The position numbers and the translations under genes were made by a program. Positions 25,175-33,672 of a stretch of DNA of 64,000 nt are shown one piece after another. Origin of the DNA: GCA-2720975 sp964469565 (lineage in GTDB: Bacteria; Planctomycetota; UBA1135; GCA-002686595); NCBI GenBank assembly GCA_964469565.1, contig CAYXZD010000019.1, positions 15,234-79,233 on the forward strand. Reading direction: 5' to 3'. How positions within the stretch are numbered: position 1 is the stretch's first letter; the number at the start of each line of letters is the position of its first letter. A model generated the notes under the pieces. The model searched no databases. It saw only the letters and a list, made by a program, of their open reading frames with translations, and was not told where the DNA came from.

Positions 25175-27537
25175 ATGCGTCTATCGCCACTCACCCGCAC
25201 CAGTCTCGCATCCCTGGCCCTCCTGTCCGGTCTCTCGGCCTGTTCCGATGGTGTGGAGAGCACTGATTCCATCGTGCCCCGAGTTGTTCCGGTGTACTCG
25301 CCGTCCACGAGCGCCATTCCTGTGCCCAATGACTTGCTCTTTGCCGACACTACGGACCTGACCCTCAACATTCCCGTGCTGGACCCCACCGATGGGGGCG
25401 ATCCGCCAGTGGTCATGAACGGACTGGATGGCTGGTCTGTGGGGGCGCCGTTCAAGCTCGCCTTTAGTGGTCCAATCGACGTGAGCACCGCCGTGCCGGG
25501 TGGATCGATTCGAATCTTCAAAGTGACGACTGCAATGTTCGGCGGACCCATCAGTGGCGTGTCGGGTGAGCTGCCTGGGTCGGACTATCAAGCGGCTCTG
25601 GCCAGCTGGGATGCCACCGGATCCACTCTTGAGATTCGTCCCACCCTGCCCCTTGACCCTCAAACGACCTACATGGTCGTGCTGACCGACGGCATCCTCG
25701 CCGCCGACGGCCGTCCCATTACCACGGATGCGGAGTATACGCTGGCGAGTTCCCAGCCCCTCCTGCCGCCGGATCACCCGTTCTTCCCCTTGCAAGTTCT
25801 TGTCCTGTCGATGGAGGGGGCTGCCGAAGCCGCCGGCGTGGATCGTGATTCCATCGCCATGACCTTTCACTTCACGACGCAGTCCGTGGGCAGTGTCCTT
25901 GACGTGATCAGCGCCGTTGCCTTCGGCGGCGCCGCAGCCGAGGCGGCCGTGATTGGCAACCTGTGTGGTTCGGGCATGGTGGACTGCTCGGCCGGTAGCG
26001 ACCCCGAGATTCCTGCTGCACAGATCAGCGGCGTGTCCTTTTCGGGTGTGGATACCTTGACATTTGGCGGCGCCGGCTTCGCTGATCTATACACGGGCAC
26101 ACTGAGCGTGCCCTACTTCTTGACGGCAGCTTCAAACCCTTCTGTATCCAACCCGGTGTTCGATCTTGCCCCGACCACAGAATCGTGGCAAGCCCGTTAC
26201 CCATTCAGTGCTTTTGGCGGCAATGAGACGAATCTGACCGCCTACAACCCCCTTCCCACACCCACAGGCTCCGAGCAGATTCCCATGTTGATTAGCGTGC
26301 CCAAGGCGCCAGCCTCCAAGCCTGCGGGCGGCTGGCCTGTCACGATCTTTCAGCATGGAATCACGGCCAACCGCCTGAGTTTGCTCGGCGTGGCAGACTC
26401 CCAAGCCAACCCCTTTGTGGGCGCGCGCGTCGTCGTGGCCATTGACATGCCCCTGCACGGTGTTTCGGCGGCGGATCCCTTGGCGGATCCCTTCTTCGCC
26501 GGGTACCAGGACGGGACGACCCGTGAGCGCACCTTTNNNNNNNNNNNNNNNNNNNNNNNNNNNNNNNNNNNNNNNNNNNNNNNNNNNNNNNNNNNNNNNN
26601 NNNNNNNNNNNNNNNNNNNNNNNNNNNNNNNNNNNNGGCGGATCCCTTCTTCGCCGGGTACCAGGACGGGACGACCCGTGAGCGCACCTTTGGCCTTGAC
26701 CTTTTGGACAATGCCACTGGAGCCCCGGGACCCGACGGTATTGCCGATGCCAGTGGCGCTCACATGATCAATCTTGCGAGCCTCGCCACGGCCCGGGACA
26801 ACCTCCGCCAGGCCGTGAGTGATCTCATTCACCTCAACGCGGTCCTGGGAACCATGGACCTGGACGGAGACACGATCCCTGACATCGACACGACTAATAT
26901 CAGCTTCATGGGTCACTCCCTAGGCGGCATGGTGGGTATCCCCTTCCTAGCGAATACCATCAACAGCAATGCGGTGCCCGCTACTTTGGGTATGCCAGGC
27001 GGCGGCATTTCGAAGTTGCTGGATGCTTCCCTAGCCTTCGGCCCCAGTTTGCAGGCGGCCCTGAGTGCAGCAGGTGTCTTCCCGGGAACCGAGGACTATG
27101 AGACGTTCATGTGGGCCTCTCAAACCGTGCTCGACACGGTCGATCCTGTGCATCACATCGGGGCCCTCGCTGCCAGCGGAGACCCGATTCACCTTGTCGA
27201 GGTCGTAGGCGGTGGAAACACCGGCGTCGCCGACATGGTCGTACCGAATTTTGTGGCAGATGCTCCCCTTTCGGGCACCGACCCGTTGATCCTGATCGCC
27301 AACTTAGAGAGTTGGACAGCCCAGCTCTTCAATGACAATGGCGGCCAAATCAACTCTGGAATCAGCACCATGCAAGGCGTGGTGCGGTTCATCGAGGGGA
27401 CCCATGCCTCGCTTGTATCCCCTGGAACCACAGCGGACGAGTTGGCAGCCTTCTCTGAGATGGGCGTTGAGATGGCGACTTTGGGTGCCAGTCAGGGTGC
27501 CGCTATCAATGCGTTTGACACAAGCGTGATCCAATAG
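25175..27537 (+). CDS. VolA/Pla-1-like extracellular lipase lipoprotein (interrupted by an assembly gap)
   Basis: The N-terminus MRLSPLTRTSLASLALLSGLSAC is a lipoprotein signal peptide. IPVPNDLLFADTTDLTLNIP is the typical N-terminal motif of VolA/Pla-1/cef lipases. A bacterial Ig-like segment with LDPQTTYMVVLTDGILAADG follows. The hydrolase core has WPVTIFQHGITANRL (oxyanion region) and ISFMGHSLGGMVG with the catalytic serine, then HIGALAASGDPIHLVEVVGG and FIEGTHASL with likely acid and histidine. A 100-N run (26537-26636) with duplicated 55-bp flanks interrupts the frame. Removing the N run and one copy (155 nt) joins the two halves in one frame and gives 735 residues. The gene is therefore probably intact in the organism. 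Confidence 0.82.
26482..26691. repeat. False duplication around a 100-N scaffold gap
   Basis: Bases 26482-26536 and 26637-26691 are identical over 55 nt, and exactly 100 N lie between them. Removing the gap and one copy restores the lipase reading frame. The two contig ends therefore overlap by 55 nt, a typical assembler k-mer length, and the gap probably has no real content. Confidence 0.85.
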
Positions 27538-27581
27538 GGCGCTCGTTCTTCACATCCCCCCTTACATTCTTCCCCCCTATC

Positions 27582-27587
27582 TAGACT
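27582..27587 (+). promoter_or_regulatory. -10-like hexamer TAGACT, 7 nt before ATG 27595
   Basis: TAGACT lies 7 nt upstream of the start codon and there is no Shine-Dalgarno sequence. A weak TTACAT occurs at 27562-27567. It fits the leaderless pattern of the window. Confidence 0.4.
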
Positions 27588-27594
27588 TCATCCA

Positions 27595-28359
27595 ATGCTG
27601 ACATCCCGCATCGCATCGACTCTTGGCCTGCTCTTGATGGCCTCCTGCTCAACTCTCGAGCATTTTTCCGAACCCCTCAGCGTACCCGCTTGGTCTGACA
27701 AGGCCGCGGGTACTAAGACCGTCGGGGCCTCCTCTGGCTGGGCGTTCTATGGCGCCGAAATCGAGGCCGTGGGTGCCAACGGCGTTTTGGTGGACGCGGG
27801 CATCCCCGACACAGGAACAGATTCCACCGACCTCACTCCGCGATACGGTGGAGCGATCAAGGCCGGCTACTCGGTCACGGATAACTTGGCCTTGGGCCTC
27901 GTGGCCGAGATGCGCAACTTTGAGGCCGATCCCATTGCTCCGCTCACGGCAACCTTGACCGCTGAGCCTTTCAATACCTACCACATCCTCCTGACTTCCC
28001 GTTACTACCTCACCCCGTATGGGGATGAGAGTCGGTGGCGGCCGTTCGTGGGCTTGGATCTGGGGTACATTCCCGGGGTGGATTTCGGTCCGGTCAACGT
28101 GGACTATCCAGCCGAGACTGGGATTCCCACCGAGTCTGTCGACATCGAGGCCGGGTCCTACTGGTCGCTCGGGGCAGTAGCGGGAACTTCCTTTTTGCTG
28201 CGAGACAATCTCTCTGTCGATATGGGCGCATTCTACGAGTGGGCGATTACGCCTGCCGAAAAACGTCTAGGCCTTCCAAACCTCGGCGGGGCTGAGGCGG
28301 ATCTTGAAGTCTGGCCTGAAGGATTGCTCTTGTTCTTTGGCCTGACGTATTACTTCTAA
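27595..28359 (+). CDS. Outer-membrane beta-barrel lipoprotein (OmpW/OmpA-barrel-like)
   Basis: 254 residues. The signal peptide IASTLGLLLMASC contains a lipobox. The mature protein is built of alternating strands with aromatic girdles, such as RYGGAIKAGYSVTDNLALGL, YHILLTSRYYLTP, RWRPFVGLDLGYIPG and LLLFFGLTYYF at the very end. The terminal phenylalanine is the usual barrel-assembly signal. This matches the eight-stranded OmpW/OmpA-like 'outer membrane beta-barrel' class. The ligand or role is unknown. Combining a lipobox with a barrel is less common, so the true cleavage type is uncertain. Confidence 0.7.
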   Translation: MLTSRIASTLGLLLMASCSTLEHFSEPLSVPAWSDKAAGTKTVGASSGWAFYGAEIEAVGANGVLVDAGIPDTGTDSTDLTPRYGGAIKAGYSVTDNLALGLVAEMRNFEADPIAPLTATLTAEPFNTYHILLTSRYYLTPYGDESRWRPFVGLDLGYIPGVDFGPVNVDYPAETGIPTESVDIEAGSYWSLGAVAGTSFLLRDNLSVDMGAFYEWAITPAEKRLGLPNLGGAEADLEVWPEGLLLFFGLTYYF

Positions 28360-28386
28360 GCCACACTTTTTGCGGAGTAGAATCAT

Positions 28387-28409
28387 GGGGCTCGGGCAAT
28401 CCGAGCCCC
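28387..28409 (+). terminator. Perfect hairpin between barrel gene and peptidase gene
   Basis: GGGGCTCGG, loop GCAAT, CCGAGCCCC: a perfect 9-bp stem starting 27 bp after the upstream stop and ending 12 bp before ATG 28422. It may terminate the barrel transcript. TAGAAT at 28377-28382 would place a transcription start near 28389, which would make the hairpin the 5' end of the peptidase mRNA instead. Confidence 0.5.
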
Positions 28410-28421
28410 TGTCGCTGGACC

Positions 28422-28991
28422 ATGAGATCCTTGCTTCTCACTGGATTCGGTGCCTTCGAGGGGGTGCTGGTGAATCCGAGCGGTGCATTGGCTAGCCATT
28501 TCGATGTGCGGGCAAACATACACGGGACGGTGATTCCTGTGGAGTTTGCCGGTTGTGCTGATGCTCTCGATCAGGCTATCGATCAGATTGAAGAACTGGA
28601 TTCTATCCTGTGTCTTGGCGTGCATCCGGGGACTAGCTTCCGCCTAGAGGCTCGCGCGGGTGCGGAACTCAAGCCCGATCGGCCAGATACGTCTGGCACA
28701 CTGGGCCAGGGCTTTTCCGGTCGAATGGGGGGTGGAGAGGGGGATCTGTGCACGAGCTACGATTTACCCGCGCTGCGCAAGACTCTGCAATCGGTCACTG
28801 ATGCTCCCATCGAAATCTCCCAGGATGCGGGAGGCTATGTCTGTGAGCGAGTCTATCGTCACGCACTCTTGCGAGGATCTGAGTTAGGCGTCCCTGCTCT
28901 ATTCCTGCATGTGCCGCCTCTAGACGTGCTCCAACTCAATCTCCAAGTCCCCGTGGTTGGAGCGCTGCTCGACGAATTGACTGGGGTGTGA
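28422..28991 (+). CDS. pcp: Pyrrolidone-carboxylate peptidase (C15)
   Basis: 189 residues. The cytosolic cysteine peptidase of this family removes N-terminal pyroglutamate. The sequence starts LLTGFGAFEGVLVNPSG, equal to the family's TGF.pF....NPS motif. The catalytic glutamate region should lie around SFRLEARAGAELKPDRPD. The nucleophile is in SQDAGGYVCERVYRHALL and the histidine in PALFLHVPPL. The motif order is correct but the protein is slightly short (usual length 200-215), and some segments are diverged, so a related amidase activity is possible. Confidence 0.8.
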   Translation: MRSLLLTGFGAFEGVLVNPSGALASHFDVRANIHGTVIPVEFAGCADALDQAIDQIEELDSILCLGVHPGTSFRLEARAGAELKPDRPDTSGTLGQGFSGRMGGGEGDLCTSYDLPALRKTLQSVTDAPIEISQDAGGYVCERVYRHALLRGSELGVPALFLHVPPLDVLQLNLQVPVVGALLDELTGV

Positions 28992-29036
28992 GCGGATGCG
29001 TCTTTTTCGGGTGCCTCGCCAACGCAATCCTCATTC

Positions 29037-29552
29037 TCAACGGGTCAGTTGGATGCGAGGAGATGCCTCTAGAGGCTGGTCGCGAGCGATGCACTCTGTG
29101 AAGGCCCCACTAAACGTCTCGATATCGAGGCCCATATAAATCGGCCCCTCAGCCTGCGCCGTGGCGCGTAAACGGGCAAGCCCTTGCTCGCCAAGTCGTT
29201 GCACTCCCTTCGGTTGTCGCATCCGTACCTTGAGCAGGGAAGCACTGCATTGGATCAATCCCTGGATGAACTGGGCTTGATGGGGCCGGCCCTTGGAACG
29301 ATGCCAGAGCTCCTCCCATGACTCATGAGCTTCCCAATAGAACCCTGCATTGTACAAGTCGACCCCGTAGAGATAGGGGTCACAGGTTGCCCATGCATCG
29401 GGTGGGCAGTCAGCGGGTGGTTCGATCCGGGGTGATTCCGGCCCTTGAAAGGAGTGGCCGTCAGGATCGCGGGTAGGGTGGGGGGCCGCGCCTGGCAGAT
29501 AGGCATACGGGGGGAAGGCCCTCGAGCTGTAGCGCGATTCAGATGCTTCCAT
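29037..29552 (-). CDS. DUF309 domain protein
   Basis: 171 residues. The C-terminal two thirds carry the DUF309 signature: GVDLYNAGFYWEAHESWEELWH, then PHQAQFIQGLIQCSASLLKVR. The family is small, helical and of unknown function. The N-terminal ~50 residues are proline-rich with no predicted fold. The gene starts 2 bp after the stop of the large metallopeptidase gene and is probably co-transcribed with it. The 45-bp convergent gap to the peptidase gene has no clear hairpin. Confidence 0.8.
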   Translation of the reverse strand: MEASESRYSSRAFPPYAYLPGAAPHPTRDPDGHSFQGPESPRIEPPADCPPDAWATCDPYLYGVDLYNAGFYWEAHESWEELWHRSKGRPHQAQFIQGLIQCSASLLKVRMRQPKGVQRLGEQGLARLRATAQAEGPIYMGLDIETFSGAFTECIARDQPLEASPRIQLTR

Positions 29553-29554
29553 GA

Positions 29555-32005
29555 TCAGTTGCCAACAACCAAATCCTCGATGAGGACCTTGCCGTTGCGA
29601 ACAAAGACACCTACGTGGCAGCTCTTGTGGGGCTTGAACCCCAGTTCAGCCTCTCCGACGAGTGCGCCGTCGACAGAAACCTCCAGTGTTCCAGTTTCCA
29701 GGACGCGAACGCCGAGGCTGGGTCTTGCTTCTCTTGACAGGGGGGTATTCAGTTCGATCTTGCCCAGCGGCTTGAGTCGCGTACTGCCCTCGCCAGAGCG
29801 GATCAGGTGCCAGAGCCGAATATTACCCTCGTGTCCGATACCCACGATGCACCAATCGCCTTCGGGATGCCCGCAGGCGACTAAGCCGTGTGCACTGCCA
29901 CGCTGGATTTCACCGATGCGTGTCACCGTAGCGCGCACATTGTATGGGGTGGTCACCGTTGCGCCTTGATGGATTCGCCCATGGGGTTGAACGGACTCCA
30001 ACTCAAACTGGCCATCGGTCGTTGTGAAGCTCTTGGGATTGTCCGCCAGAATGCTGACCCAGTGATCAGGAGGTCCAGCGAGGACCGTGAGCTTCCCGGG
30101 GATCAGGCCTGTTTCGCGAGCGATGGTGTGCAGTGCGGTTGTTTCATCGGACCACCCTTTCACGTCTGCGAAGACTCCAGTGAGTGAATTGGCATAGGTG
30201 TAGGCCCGTAGGGTCATTGGCGGGTCAGCTTCCCGGTACTTTTCTAGGAGTGCGTGCATGCGCGAGTATTGAGTTTTCATGCGTGAGCGGGCGGAGCGCA
30301 GGGCATAGTTGCCCCGGTCAAACCCCTCCAATCGCCTCTCGGCCGTGGCATATTCCTTGCTATCGAGTTCGAGAACGCCATCATCGACCGCGTCGAGGTA
30401 CTGTTCCAGAACCGCTGCTGCTGCCTTTTCGCGATCGAGTCTGTCGAGCACGTCGATGAGGCTCTCAAGGGGGCCAGCCCTGAGCTTGTTCGTTTCAGTC
30501 AGACGCACCCGGGCAAATTCGAGATCGCTGAGACTTCTCAGAAGTAGTTCCTCCTCGGTGACCTTGCTCTTGCGATTCTTGGACGCGCGGTCTGCGGCAG
30601 CAAGATACCGCTCAGCCCGCTCAATGCGGCGATCGAGCTGCTGTTGTGGCAGGGAGAGATACAGGGGCTGAACAGTATTCTGAATCCAGTCTTCCCACGT
30701 TTTTTCAAATGCCTCTAGGTTTGAGTGATCGAGAGGATCCTCTTCGCCAAGAATGATGGTGTTGAACAGTTCCGTGCTCTGATCTTGCTTGCCCATGGAC
30801 TCGTCGAGGTAGCGTCGATAGAGGGGGCGATAGGAGTATTCGAGTGTCTCGGGGTTTTCCCACTGTTGCAGGAAATAAACTAGTCCCCAACCGACGCTGT
30901 AGTATTCGCCGGGGTAGGAGCCTGGTAGGGAGTAATCAATGACCTCGGCCATGGTGGGACCGCGATCTTGGTAGAGGTTGGCTGAAAGCACTGCGAGCCG
31001 TCCGCGGGCGGCATCGGGCCAGAGGATTCGACCGTCCGCCATGGCTTGTGCCCCCTCGAAAAAACAGGCCGTGCCTTCATTGAACCAAGTGGGGACCCGG
31101 TTGCCTTTTACGAATGCACTCATGAACTGGTGACTGGCCTCGTGAAAGAGCGTCTCAAGTGTGTCTTGCAAACTTCCATTGCGAGTGCGGCCATCATAGG
31201 TGTGGATCTCTTGTGAGCCAGGTGACCACCAGCCACCTAGACCAGGTGAAGGTTCGCCATCGGTCCATAAGGCGGCCATTTCGTCCCACGTGCCATGAAT
31301 GCGAATCGTTGGCCGCATGGAGGGTGCGCGCTTGGTGTTGCCGTCGAAATAGATGTTGACGTAGTTGTCGAACAGGTCATCGAGAGTGACCCCCAGAAGG
31401 TGGACCACAGGCTCTTCGAGATTACAACGCAGCTTGTAGCGTTCACTTTCATGGCTGATGAGGGGTCTTGCACCTGAGCTAGATGCCCCAGCAGCATCCA
31501 AATCCACTGTTGCGTCGGCCGATAGGATTTTCTCGATGTTTGATTCGAGCAGTGCCCGGGGTTTGCCTTCGGCTAGAGGCAATGCACGCTGGTACATCTG
31601 CAGAGCTCGCTCGACTTGCTCGCTCTTGAGGAGCTTGTCGCCTGCTCTCGTTAGGTCACGTACGAGCCCGATGAACTTGCTTCTGCGCTCTTTGGCGAGG
31701 GGATCGGCTTTGGCCAGTATTTTCTCGACCCTGGGTATGTCTCGCTTTTTTCCAGCCTGCTCATAGAGAGATCGCGCATTGTCCAGCCAATGCGCTGCTT
31801 CATCGAGTCTTTGCACTTCGATGAGTGCTCGTCCAAACAACTCTAGGGTTGGAGCATCGCCCTCTTCGAGTTGCAAGTGCTGCTCCAAGATAGCTACAGC
31901 GCCTGGAGCGTCTTCAGCGCTCAAGAGTGCCTTGGCGTCCGCTTGTACGTCCGTGGATACTAGGCACGCATGGGCTAGGAGTGCAGGCAAGATGAATGGC
32001 ATCAT
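29555..32005 (-). CDS. Exported TPR-containing HExxH metallopeptidase (DUF1570-like)
   Basis: 816 residues. A short hydrophobic signal (MMPFILPALLAHACLVS) precedes helical TPR-like repeats (~20-170), such as LFGRALIEVQRLDEAAHWLD and ALQMYQRALPLAEGK. The catalytic core has TLFHEASHQFMSAF near 288 (HExxH) and WFNEGTACFFEG near 307 (third ligand glutamate), the arrangement of DUF1570/gluzincin-like peptidases common in planctomycetes. After a helical region, the C-terminal ~200 residues are beta-rich, resembling a LamG/jellyroll domain that ends HVGVFVRNGKVLIEDLVV. It is probably exported. The substrate is unknown. Confidence 0.78.
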   Translation of the reverse strand: MMPFILPALLAHACLVSTDVQADAKALLSAEDAPGAVAILEQHLQLEEGDAPTLELFGRALIEVQRLDEAAHWLDNARSLYEQAGKKRDIPRVEKILAKADPLAKERRSKFIGLVRDLTRAGDKLLKSEQVERALQMYQRALPLAEGKPRALLESNIEKILSADATVDLDAAGASSSGARPLISHESERYKLRCNLEEPVVHLLGVTLDDLFDNYVNIYFDGNTKRAPSMRPTIRIHGTWDEMAALWTDGEPSPGLGGWWSPGSQEIHTYDGRTRNGSLQDTLETLFHEASHQFMSAFVKGNRVPTWFNEGTACFFEGAQAMADGRILWPDAARGRLAVLSANLYQDRGPTMAEVIDYSLPGSYPGEYYSVGWGLVYFLQQWENPETLEYSYRPLYRRYLDESMGKQDQSTELFNTIILGEEDPLDHSNLEAFEKTWEDWIQNTVQPLYLSLPQQQLDRRIERAERYLAAADRASKNRKSKVTEEELLLRSLSDLEFARVRLTETNKLRAGPLESLIDVLDRLDREKAAAAVLEQYLDAVDDGVLELDSKEYATAERRLEGFDRGNYALRSARSRMKTQYSRMHALLEKYREADPPMTLRAYTYANSLTGVFADVKGWSDETTALHTIARETGLIPGKLTVLAGPPDHWVSILADNPKSFTTTDGQFELESVQPHGRIHQGATVTTPYNVRATVTRIGEIQRGSAHGLVACGHPEGDWCIVGIGHEGNIRLWHLIRSGEGSTRLKPLGKIELNTPLSREARPSLGVRVLETGTLEVSVDGALVGEAELGFKPHKSCHVGVFVRNGKVLIEDLVVGN

Positions 32006-32011
32006 GTGTGG

Positions 32012-32017
32012 ATTCTA
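32012..32017 (-). promoter_or_regulatory. -10-like hexamer TAGAAT, 6 nt before ATG 32005
   Basis: Read on the minus strand, TAGAAT is followed by CCACAC and then ATG. It is one of the closest matches to a -10 box in the window. There is no room for a ribosome binding site, so the transcript would be leaderless. Confidence 0.45.
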
Positions 32018-32158
32018 CCAAGAATGGGGGGGACCACGTCTGCTGACGTGGTCCCCCCCGGGTGTGCCGCACGAGCGCGGCAGGGGAACTGCAGAGTCGG
32101 CGGGTACTCCAGAGGGGAGAGTGAGCTCCCCTGGCCGGTGCGCGCCTCTAGGGGGCGA

Positions 32159-33232
32159 CTACTCGGCTTCCATCTCCGAGACGATTTCGCCTGACATTTC
32201 CATGGACATTTCCATGGTCATGGCTTGCCCACCAAAGTCCATGGCCATTTCCATGTCCATGGCCATGGCCGCCTCACCTTCCAAGCTCATGGACTGAGCA
32301 TGCCCACCGGCCACATTCCACATGCAGCTTCCGGATGCCTCGTACGCAAACTCAAGGTTGACGTGGTCGAGGTCTAGTTCGAGCCCCTCGGGCATCTGCT
32401 CGCCGACGAGTTCTTCGATCATTTCGCTCATGTCTTTGGCAGCTTCGATTTCGATTTCGATTTCGATTTCGGCAAGGCTGACGCCGTCGACTTCCGTGAT
32501 GCCCTTGAAGGTGGCAGTTGCATCTCCATCAAGCATCTCACTCAGCATGGCCCGGAAGTCCATCATCAGTTCGGGGGGGGCACCTTCGCCCACATCCTGG
32601 CCGTCCATTTCGATGTCGAGCTTGAGGTCGCCGCCAGGGGCGAGAATGTCGATCATCGTGATCAACGGAATGTCCCAACTGTCACCCTCGCTGACCTCGT
32701 CGGCGGGAAGAATGGCACGCAGATCCATGTCCTCCATGAGGTTTTCCAAAAGGTCTTCGTCGCCCTCTTCGTCCTCGGGGTAGGAAACGATGTAGTCGTC
32801 CTCATCGTCATCCCAAGTGAAGACCACAGTTTCACCCTCCAGATCTGAGGTGGCAGATCCGGTCGGATTCTCTTCTTGGACTTGGCCCATTGCATCGACG
32901 ACCATGGCGAGGTCCATTTCGGTGGCAATCTCGTCAAAACTGCGGGTCAGTCTTCCTGGACGACCCGAGGAAACGGAGTCATAGGTGTCCGTCACTGTGA
33001 TCGAGGCTTCCATGGCCATGTCCAGCTCGATCTGGGGCATCATTGGATTCTCTTCACCGTCCATGAGCATGCTCATGTCGTCGAGGGCAAACTCCATGGA
33101 ATTGGTGAAAGACTTGGTCAAGCTGCTGCCAGCATCCGGCGCAAAGGTCAGCTTGGTGTTGGTGGGTTGAAAGGCGATGAGTGCGGGAACGGTGGCCGCG
33201 AGGGCACCGATGATTAGGTTTCGTGTACGCAT
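32159..33232 (-). CDS. Exported, highly acidic methionine-rich protein of unknown function
   Basis: 357 residues with an N-terminal signal segment (NLIIGALAATVPALIAF). I do not recognise a family. The protein is strongly acidic, with runs such as TWDDDEDDYIVSYPEDEEGDEDLL, and methionine-rich. Its C-terminus alternates methionine with acidic or small residues (AMAMDMEMAMDFGG, MTMEMSMEMSGEIV), which would present methionines on one face of a beta strand. IEIEIEIE at ~265 comes from a 6-bp repeat. The methionine comb recalls metal-binding (Cu/Ag) sequences, but this is speculation. The start ATG 33232 gives a normal signal peptide, and an upstream in-frame start would add seven residues. Confidence 0.7.
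   Translation of the reverse strand: MRTRNLIIGALAATVPALIAFQPTNTKLTFAPDAGSSLTKSFTNSMEFALDDMSMLMDGEENPMMPQIELDMAMEASITVTDTYDSVSSGRPGRLTRSFDEIATEMDLAMVVDAMGQVQEENPTGSATSDLEGETVVFTWDDDEDDYIVSYPEDEEGDEDLLENLMEDMDLRAILPADEVSEGDSWDIPLITMIDILAPGGDLKLDIEMDGQDVGEGAPPELMMDFRAMLSEMLDGDATATFKGITEVDGVSLAEIEIEIEIEAAKDMSEMIEELVGEQMPEGLELDLDHVNLEFAYEASGSCMWNVAGGHAQSMSLEGEAAMAMDMEMAMDFGGQAMTMEMSMEMSGEIVSEMEAE
32444..32470 (-). repeat. 6-bp tandem repeat coding IEIEIEIE
   Basis: TTCGAT is repeated four and a half times on the plus strand inside the acidic protein gene. On the coding strand it reads as alternating isoleucine and glutamate, an ideal amphipathic beta strand. Copy number can vary without frameshift. 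Confidence 0.9.
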
Positions 33233-33672
33233 GAGAAACTCGCTTTGAAGCAATGGGGATACCCCAGACTAGACACCGGCAAACTGGATGACGCTGCGGC
33301 CCTCAGGGCCTTTCTAGGTGGGGGGGGATAAGGTGAGAGTTGTACCGATCCTGGAGGATGTCTGACCCCTCAAACAGGCCCTTCGAATCCTTCAGGCTTG
33401 GCAGTGCCCGCGAGGGTACGCCCCGGAGGGAGGTACATTCACGGCAGCATTCATTGAGGGGGGTCTTCCCCCCACGGTTCTGTCATGCGTGAGGGGAGGG
33501 GGGACCCCCTCACCCAATTTGAAAAAACTCGTTGGGGTCCCCCGACCTGAGCAGCCCCCCCTGCAGCGTAGCCCCCGGGTTCCCCATAAGCGGAAGGCGC
33601 CGCCACCCGGAATCCGGGGTGGCGGTGCCGAATCCGGGCACCCATCGAAGGGCCCAAGCCCGGGTTAGAGGC
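33233..33672. other. Intergenic region with three G/C hairpins
   Basis: The 440 bp between two minus-strand genes contain no convincing gene. In the direction of minus transcription they hold a 13-bp hairpin (33596-33629), an 8-bp hairpin (33489-33513) and a 6-bp GGGGGG/CCCCCC hairpin with a 4-nt loop (33458-33473). The promoter of the acidic protein gene must lie at the low-coordinate end. Confidence 0.6.
33596..33629 (-). terminator. Strong terminator-like hairpin after the metallopeptidase gene
   Basis: Positions 33596-33608 pair with 33617-33629 over 13 bp (one G-T pair), with an 8-nt loop. It begins 44 bp beyond the stop of the minus-strand metallopeptidase gene. No T-tract follows. Confidence 0.6.

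Noticed and set aside
26537..26636. N run as a real insertion, intron or recombination site in the lipase gene
   Set aside because: Exact 100-N length, identical 55-nt flanks and frame restoration on removal all point to scaffolding.
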